Assembly: GCA_005885115.1 (NCBI GenBank)
Contig: VAXX01000219.1
Span: forward strand, 1 to 11,687
Source of the DNA: Actinomycetota bacterium
GTDB taxonomy: Bacteria > Actinomycetota > Actinomycetes > Mycobacteriales > Micromonosporaceae
DNA: 11,687 bases
Direction: 5' to 3'
The position numbers were made by a program, and so were the translations under genes. The notes under the pieces are model-generated. The model did not search any database. It was not told the origin of the DNA and saw only the letters and a list, made by a program, of their open reading frames with translations. Position 1 is the stretch's first letter, and each line of letters begins with the position of its first letter. Shown piece after piece: positions 6,673 to 11,687 of this stretch.

Positions 6673-7856
6673 GACAGGTCCTCCTCGGTCACCATCTTGT
6701 TGATGACCTTGCGGATCCGCTCGGAGCCGCCCTCCGGCGCGAACGTCAGACCGGTCCGGCGCCCGTTGCGGGACAGCTCCTCGGCCAGGGTGATGTTGAA
6801 CGCGTCAACCCGGGTACTGGGCAGCGAGAGCGAGACGTTGGTGCCCTCGTACCGCTCGGCCAGGCCCGAGCAGATGTCGCCGATCTCGGAGTGGTCGGCG
6901 CTGGACAGCGAGAGCAGGCCCACCTCGGTGAACCCGGAGAACTCCAGTCCCTCCTTGACCATCTGGCCGACGGTGGTGATGGACCGTTCCCGGACCGGCC
7001 GGGTGATCATGCCCGCCTGGCAGAACCGGCAGCCCCGGGTGCAGCCGCGGAAGATCTCCACGGCGTACCGCTCGTGGACCGTCTCGGCCAGCGGTACCAG
7101 CGGCTTCTTCGGGTACGGCCAGGCGTCCAGGTCCATCGTGGTGCGCTTGTGCACCCGGAACGGTACGTCCGGCCGGTTGGGTACCACCCGCTGGATCCGT
7201 CCGTCGGGCAGGTAATCGACGTCGTAGAACCGCGGCACGTACACCGATTCCGTGCGAGCCAGCCGCAGGAGCAGTTCGTCACGGCCGCCCGGGGAGCCGT
7301 CCCGCTTCCACGCCCGGACGATGTCGGTGATCTCCAGGACGGCTTCCTCGCCGTCGCCGAGGACGGCGGCGTCGATGAAGTCGGCGATCGGCTCCGGGTT
7401 GAACGCGGCGTGCCCGCCGGCCACCACGACCGGATGGGTGTCGTCGCGCTCGGCGCTGGCCAGCGGGATCCCGGCCAGGTCCAGCGCGGTCAGCAGGTTC
7501 GTGTACCCGAGCTCGGTGGCGAACGAGACGCCGAACAGGTCGAAGGCGCGTACCGGCCGGTGGGCGTCGACGGTGAACTGCGGTACGCCGTGCTCGCGCA
7601 TCAGCTTCTCAAGGTCCGGCCACACGGCGTAGGTACGCTCGGCGAGCACGTCGGCCCGCTCGTTGAGCACCTCGTAGAGGATCTGCACGCCCTGGTTGGG
7701 CAGCCCCACCTCGTACGCGTCCGGGTACATCAGCGCCCATCGCACGACGGCCGCGTCCCAGTCCTTGACGACCGCGCCCAGCTCCCCGCCCACGTACTGG
7801 ATCGGCTTGCTGACCTTGGGCAGGAGGGCTTCGAGCTGGGGCCACACGCTCCGCAT
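6606..7856 (-). CDS. TIGR03960-type B12-binding-like radical SAM protein, N-terminal fragment (frameshifted)
   Basis: A 416-residue frame. Residues 1-394 match the N-terminal two thirds of TIGR03960 radical SAM proteins: KPIQYVGGELGAVVKDW, YPDAYEVGLPNQGVQILYEVLN, a cobalamin-binding-like domain (FDLFGVSFATELGYTN, GGHAAFNPEPIADFID), then the radical SAM core with FRGCTRGCRFCQAGMITRP. The iron-sulfur cysteines are C272, C276 and C279. Later come LLSLSSADHSEI, LSLPSTRVDAFN and LTFAPEGGSERIRKVINKM. After EEDL (394) the frame departs from the family and ends in 22 unrelated residues. The expected continuation of about 19 residues, ending VKLYF, is missing, and the family sequence resumes in another frame at 6672. 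Start ATG at 7856 has no strong ribosome site and lies 11 bases after the acyltransferase, suggesting coupling. The substrate of the family is unknown to me. Confidence 0.88.
   Translation of the reverse strand: MRSVWPQLEALLPKVSKPIQYVGGELGAVVKDWDAAVVRWALMYPDAYEVGLPNQGVQILYEVLNERADVLAERTYAVWPDLEKLMREHGVPQFTVDAHRPVRAFDLFGVSFATELGYTNLLTALDLAGIPLASAERDDTHPVVVAGGHAAFNPEPIADFIDAAVLGDGEEAVLEITDIVRAWKRDGSPGGRDELLLRLARTESVYVPRFYDVDYLPDGRIQRVVPNRPDVPFRVHKRTTMDLDAWPYPKKPLVPLAETVHERYAVEIFRGCTRGCRFCQAGMITRPVRERSITTVGQMVKEGLEFSGFTEVGLLSLSSADHSEIGDICSGLAERYEGTNVSLSLPSTRVDAFNITLAEELSRNGRRTGLTFAPEGGSERIRKVINKMVTEEDLSCAACPPRPTRTWCRSPGSPTR
6673..6677 (-). other. Junction of an apparent deletion of about 55 bases with frameshift
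   Basis: On the minus strand the Leu codon CTG ending EEDL (6677-6675) is followed by only TC before the ATG of MCGLPTETDED. Family members, as I recall them, have about 19 residues here. If the TC is the remnant of the final Phe codon, about 55 bases are gone, which moves the frame by one. The size is an estimate from remembered homologues, not an alignment. Confidence 0.7.
6680..6685 (-). promoter_or_regulatory. Shine-Dalgarno-like AGGAGG ahead of the radical SAM C-terminal fragment
   Basis: AGGAGG lies seven bases before the ATG at 6672, at near-optimal spacing. It is formed by the Glu-Glu codons of the conserved VTEEDL motif. In an intact gene these codons would be well away from any start. 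The apparent deletion brings them next to an internal Met codon, so the second frame could be translated on its own. Confidence 0.5.
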
Positions 7857-7867
7857 GACTGTCGAGC

Positions 7868-8551
7868 CTACCCGGCGGCCAACTTCTCCCGGCTGGCGTA
7901 CCGGTCGACGTACTCCTGGCCGGACATCCGCCGGATGTGGCTCATGATGTCGTCGGTGATCTCGCGCAGCACCTTGGGGTTGCGCGCGGCCGGTTCCGCG
8001 TAGTGCAGCGGCGCACCGACCCGTACCCCCAGGGTGTGGCCGAGCCGGGGCAGCGGCCGGCCGATCGGCTGGACCCGGTCGGTGCCGATCATGGCGACCG
8101 GGATGACCGGTACGCCCGCCTCCAGGACGATCCGGGCGATGCCGGTGTGGCCCCGGTACATCCGGCCGTCCGGGGAGCGGGTGCCCTCCGGGTATATGCC
8201 GAACAGCCCACCCTCCTTGAGGACGGCCAGGGCGATCTCCAGCGCGTTGAGGGCCGCGTGCCCGTTACCGCGCTCGATGGGTATCTGCCGGATCCCCCGC
8301 ATGAAGGCCGCGGTGACCCGCCCCTTGAGCCCGTCGCCGGCGAAGTACTCGGCCTTGGCCCAGAAAGTGATCTCGCGGGGCGCGACGATCGGCAGGAACA
8401 GCGAGTCGCAGACGGACAGGTGGTTGCTGGCCAGGATCGCCGGGCCGGTCTTCGGGATGTGCTCAAGGCCCGAGGTCCACGGCCGCCACAGGCCCCGGGC
8501 GAGGGGCGCCACGGTGTGACGGCCGAGGGTGTAGAGCCTGGACAAACCCAT
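7868..8551 (-). CDS. 1-acyl-sn-glycerol-3-phosphate acyltransferase (PlsC/LPLAT family)
   Basis: A 227-residue acyltransferase of the PlsC superfamily. The catalytic HX4D motif is NHLSVCDS (His44, Asp49), and the acceptor-binding block is YPEGTRSPDG (Glu122-Arg125). RGIRQIPIERG near 85-95 and VPVIPVAMIGTD further on are also typical. Such enzymes add a second acyl chain to lysophosphatidic acid at the inner face of the membrane, but actinobacteria carry many paralogues, so the exact acceptor is uncertain. It lies 45 bases after ileS and 11 before the radical SAM gene, probably in one transcript. The ATG at 8551 touches a GGAGG site directly. An in-frame TTG at 8545 has six-base spacing from the same site, so the real start may be two codons later. 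No truncation is seen. Confidence 0.92.
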   Translation of the reverse strand: MGLSRLYTLGRHTVAPLARGLWRPWTSGLEHIPKTGPAILASNHLSVCDSLFLPIVAPREITFWAKAEYFAGDGLKGRVTAAFMRGIRQIPIERGNGHAALNALEIALAVLKEGGLFGIYPEGTRSPDGRMYRGHTGIARIVLEAGVPVIPVAMIGTDRVQPIGRPLPRLGHTLGVRVGAPLHYAEPAARNPKVLREITDDIMSHIRRMSGQEYVDRYASREKLAAG

Positions 8552-8596
8552 CCTCCGGTACCAGCGAAGATCGCCCCTGAACCGTACCCGACGCCG

Positions 8597-11500
8597 TCAG
8601 GCGGTACGCGCGACGGTTACCCGTACCTCCTCGCCGTCGCCGGCCTCACCCGAGAACCCGTCGGCGGCCCCGAAGGCCACCCCGGTCGCGAGCGTCTCGG
8701 CGGCCACGAAGTCGCGGTGCGCCCGCACCGCCGCGACCACCTCGGGGCTCGCGTCGACGGTGACCGTGATCCGGTCGGTGACGTCCAGGCCGGCCTCGCG
8801 GCGGGCCTGCTGCACCACCCGGACCACGTCGCGGGCCAGCCCCTCGGCGGCCAGTTCGGGGGTGACCGTGGTGTCGAGGACGACGACGCCCCCGGGCAGC
8901 GGCGCGGACCGGTCCACGTCGGCCGCGACGAGCTTGAGCTCGTACTCGCCCTCCCGCAGCTCGACCCCGCCGGCGCTGACCACGTTGTCCGTGACCGACC
9001 AGTCGCCGGCCTTGACCGCCTTGATGACCTGCTGTACCTGGCCGCCCAGGCGCGGTCCGAGGACCCGGGGCACCACGGTCAGCACCGGCTCGCAGTAGCC
9101 GCCGAGGTCGGCGGTGAACTCCACCGACTTGACGTTGACCTCGTCGGCGACCAGATCGGCGTACGGCCGCAGCCGCTGCGCGTCCGGGGTGGCCACGGTG
9201 AGCGAGGCGAGGGGCAGCCGGACCCGCAGCCCGCGCGCCTTTCGCAGGGACAGCGCCGCCGAGCACACCTCCCGTACCGCGTCCATGTCCGCCACCAGCT
9301 CCCGGTCGGCGGGGAACTCGTCGGACGCCGGCCAGTCGCTCAGGTGTACCGACCGTCCGCCGGTCAGGCCCCGCCAGATCTCCTCCGCCGTCATCGGGGC
9401 CAGCGGCGCGACCACCCGGGACAGCGTTTCGAGCACCGTGTAGAGCGTGTCGAACGCCGCCCGGTCGCCGGACCAGAACCGGTCCCGCGACCGCCGCACA
9501 TACCAGTTGGTCAGCGCGTCGAGATATCCGCGCACGCTCGCGCAGGCACCCGAGATGTCGTACCCGTCCAACTGGCCGGTGACCGTCTCGAGCAGTTCCC
9601 TGGTCTTCGCCAACACGTAGCGGTCGAGCAGGTGCGCCGACCGGAGCCGGCGGCCCGCCGAGTACGACTCCGCGTTGGCGTACAGCGAGAAGAAGTACCA
9701 GACGTTCCACAGCGGCAGCAGCACGTGGCGTACCGCGTCGCGGATCCCCGCCTCGGTGACCGCCATGTCGCCACCGCGCAGCACCGGCGAGGACATCAGC
9801 ATCCAGCGCATCCCGTCCGACCCGTACACGTCGAACATCTCGTACACGTCGGGGTAGTTGCGCAGGCTCTTGGACATCTTCCGGTTGTCCGAGCCGAGCA
9901 GGATCCCGTGTACCACCGCGGTGCGGAACGCCGGCCGGTCGAACAGCGCCGTCGCCAGCACGTGCATGGTGTAGAACCAGCCGCGTACCTGCCCGATGTA
10001 CTCCACGATGAAGTCGCCCGGGTAGTGGCTGTCGAACCACTGCCGGTTCTCGAACGGGTAGTGCACCTGGGCGAAGGGCATCGAGCCGGACTCGAACCAG
10101 CAGTCCAGTACCTCGGGTACCCGGCGCATGGTCGAGCGCCCGGTCGGGTCGTCCGGGTTGGGCCGGGTCAGGTTGTCGATCCCGGGCCGGTGCAGGTCGT
10201 CCACCCGTACCCCGAAGTCCTTCTCCAGTTCGGCGAGCGAACCGTAGACATCGACCCGCGGGTAGGTCGGGTCGTCGGACTTCCACACCGGGATCGGCGA
10301 GCCCCAGAACCGGTTGCGGCTGATCGACCAGTCCCGCGCGTTGGCCAGCCACTTGCCGAACGAGCCGTCCCTGATGTGCCCGGGTATCCAGCTGATCTCC
10401 TGGTTCAGCTCGACCATCCGGTCCTTGAACCTGCTGACCGCGACGAACCAGGAGGACACCGCCTTGTACACCAGCGGGGTGTCGCAGCGCCAGCAGTGCG
10501 GGTACGAGTGGTTGTACGAGTCCAGCCGCACCACCACGCCGGCCTCGCGAAGGTCCCGGATCACCGGCTTGTTGGCCTCGAAGACCTGCAGCCCCTCGTA
10601 GTCGGGGACCAGCGCGGTGAACTTCGTGTGGTCGTCGACAGTGACGACGGTGGGGATCCCGGCCGCGTTGCACGCGTTCTGGTCGTCCTCACCGAACGCC
10701 GGAGCCATGTGTACGACGCCGGTGCCGTCCTCGGTCGTCACGAAGTCACCGGAGAGCACCTGGAACGCGTTGGGCGTATCGGCGAGGAAGTCGAACAGCG
10801 GCGTGTACCGGCGCCCGACCAGCTCGCTGCCGGGCATCGTCCCGACCCGGGTCCACCCGTCCAGTTCCCGTTCGTAGGCGGGAACCCGGGCCGCGCCCAG
10901 GACGACCTTCTCGCCGTCCCGCTCGAAGACCGCGTACTCGATGTCCGGCCCGACCGCCACGGCCAGGTTGGACGGCAGGGTCCAGGGCGTGGTGGTCCAC
11001 ACCCACAACCGCTCGCCGCTGTCCAGCCGCAGGGCCACCGTCAACGCCGGGTCCTGCCGGTCGCGGTACACGTCGTCCATCCGGGTCTCGGTGTTGGACA
11101 GCGGCGTCTCGCACCGCCAGCAGTACGCCAGCACCCGGAAGCCCTCGTACACCAACCCCTTGTCGTACAAGGTCTTGAACGCCCACAGGACGCTCTCCAT
11201 GTAGTCGGTGTCCAGGGTCTTGTAGTCGTTGGCGAAGTCCACCCAGCGGGCCTGCCGGGTCACGTACCGCTCCCAGTCCTGGGTGTAGCGCAGCACCGAG
11301 GCGCGGCAGGCGTCGTTGAACCGGTCCACGCCCAGTTCGAGGATCTCCGCCTTGGTGGACAGGCCGAGCTGCTTCTCGGCTTCGACCTCGGCCGGCAGCC
11401 CGTGGCAGTCCCAGCCGAACCGGCGCTCCACCCGACGCCCGCGCATCGTCTGGTACCGCGGCACCACGTCCTTGACGTACCCGGTCAGCAGGTGGCCGTA

Positions 11501-11686
11501 GTGCGGCAGGCCGTTGGCGAAGGGCGGGCCGTCGTAGAAGACATATTCATTTGTACCGGCAGCCCGCTGCTCAACACTGGCCACGAAGGTCTTGTCCGCC
11601 GCCCAGTGGTCCAGCACACCGCGCTCGACCGCGGGCAGGTCCGGACTCGCCGGTACCCCGGGGGTCGGGGCGTTCTTCGGATACAC
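8597..11686 (-). CDS. ileS: Isoleucyl-tRNA synthetase, eukaryote-like type (IleRS2)
   Basis: A 1029-residue class Ia synthetase that charges tRNA-Ile. The HIGH-type motif is HYGH (62-65) within [23 protein letters not shown] is at 603-607. The editing (CP1) insertion shows [10 protein letters not shown] (231-240) and [16 protein letters not shown] (320-335). Cys pairs C189/C192 and C398/C401 (both CWRC) flank the insertion. The anticodon-binding part includes [14 protein letters not shown]. The HIGH context and C-terminal region match the eukaryote-like IleRS2 class found in mycobacteria and other actinobacteria rather than the common bacterial type; this class is usually less sensitive to mupirocin. 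Compared from memory with the mycobacterial protein, no large segment is missing. The apparent start is GTG at 11686, one base from the window edge, so a start further upstream cannot be excluded and the leader region is not visible. Confidence 0.97.
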   Translation of the reverse strand: MYPKNAPTPGVPASPDLPAVERGVLDHWAADKTFVASVEQRAAGTNEYVFYDGPPFANGLPHYGHLLTGYVKDVVPRYQTMRGRRVERRFGWDCHGLPAEVEAEKQLGLSTKAEILELGVDRFNDACRASVLRYTQDWERYVTRQARWVDFANDYKTLDTDYMESVLWAFKTLYDKGLVYEGFRVLAYCWRCETPLSNTETRMDDVYRDRQDPALTVALRLDSGERLWVWTTTPWTLPSNLAVAVGPDIEYAVFERDGEKVVLGAARVPAYERELDGWTRVGTMPGSELVGRRYTPLFDFLADTPNAFQVLSGDFVTTEDGTGVVHMAPAFGEDDQNACNAAGIPTVVTVDDHTKFTALVPDYEGLQVFEANKPVIRDLREAGVVVRLDSYNHSYPHCWRCDTPLVYKAVSSWFVAVSRFKDRMVELNQEISWIPGHIRDGSFGKWLANARDWSISRNRFWGSPIPVWKSDDPTYPRVDVYGSLAELEKDFGVRVDDLHRPGIDNLTRPNPDDPTGRSTMRRVPEVLDCWFESGSMPFAQVHYPFENRQWFDSHYPGDFIVEYIGQVRGWFYTMHVLATALFDRPAFRTAVVHGILLGSDNRKMSKSLRNYPDVYEMFDVYGSDGMRWMLMSSPVLRGGDMAVTEAGIRDAVRHVLLPLWNVWYFFSLYANAESYSAGRRLRSAHLLDRYVLAKTRELLETVTGQLDGYDISGACASVRGYLDALTNWYVRRSRDRFWSGDRAAFDTLYTVLETLSRVVAPLAPMTAEEIWRGLTGGRSVHLSDWPASDEFPADRELVADMDAVREVCSAALSLRKARGLRVRLPLASLTVATPDAQRLRPYADLVADEVNVKSVEFTADLGGYCEPVLTVVPRVLGPRLGGQVQQVIKAVKAGDWSVTDNVVSAGGVELREGEYELKLVAADVDRSAPLPGGVVVLDTTVTPELAAEGLARDVVRVVQQARREAGLDVTDRITVTVDASPEVVAAVRAHRDFVAAETLATGVAFGAADGFSGEAGDGEEVRVTVARTA

Positions 11687-11687
11687 C

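Noticed and set aside
6606..6690. Programmed ribosomal frameshift joining the two radical SAM frames
   Set aside because: No slippery heptamer is visible near the junction, and a simple shift would not restore the roughly 19 missing conserved residues.
8646..10673. Minus-strand open frame of 675 codons inside ileS
   Set aside because: Out-of-frame shadow of ileS; the ileS frame carries all synthetase motifs including KMSKS.
1..11687. Mobile elements, CRISPR arrays, tRNA or rRNA genes, defence or biosynthetic clusters
   Set aside because: No transposase or integrase motifs, spaced direct repeats or tRNA-like folds were seen; the window is a housekeeping gene cluster.

Overview
This is a high-GC (roughly 70% G+C) actinobacterial chromosome segment. 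All real genes lie on the minus strand, so transcription runs from the right edge to the left. Gene content and protein sequences (IleRS of the eukaryote-like type, an RNase E/G with a long Arg/Glu-rich N-terminal extension, ObgE with a C-terminal OCT domain, a radical SAM/DUF2344 pair) fit a filamentous actinomycete. From remembered sequence resemblance I favour Micromonosporaceae, but this was not tested by search.

Layout in transcription order (high to low coordinate): ileS (isoleucyl-tRNA synthetase, reaching the right window edge); a PlsC-type acyltransferase; a TIGR03960-type radical SAM gene broken into two overlapping reading frames; a DUF2344 (TIGR03936) partner gene coupled by an ATGA overlap; a 169-base gap full of inverted repeats; rne/rng (RNase E/G); a small lipoprotein of unknown function; a 143-base gap with a probable promoter and leader hairpin; rplU (L21), rpmA (L27) and obgE. 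The last 54 bases hold no gene. No intergenic stretch exceeds 300 bases, and I saw no tRNA, rRNA, CRISPR array, insertion sequence or other mobile element.

The theme is translation and RNA metabolism: tRNA charging, mRNA and rRNA processing, two 50S proteins and the GTPase that helps assemble the 50S subunit. The radical SAM/DUF2344 pair has no assigned reaction, but its place next to RNase E and L21/L27 hints at a role in RNA or ribosome maturation.

The most striking observation is that three deeply conserved protein segments are missing within about 2.6 kb. RNase E/G appears to lack about 25 residues of its S1 domain and about 19 residues just before the first catalytic Asp, both in frame. 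The radical SAM gene lacks about 19 residues through a loss of about 55 bases, which shifts the frame. ileS, the acyltransferase, the DUF2344 gene, rplU, rpmA and obgE look full length by eye. Three short losses of similar size, each in a highly conserved block, suggest either a systematic assembly error or real decay of neighbouring genes. Raw reads would decide. A second global feature is a marked excess of the tetranucleotide GTAC.
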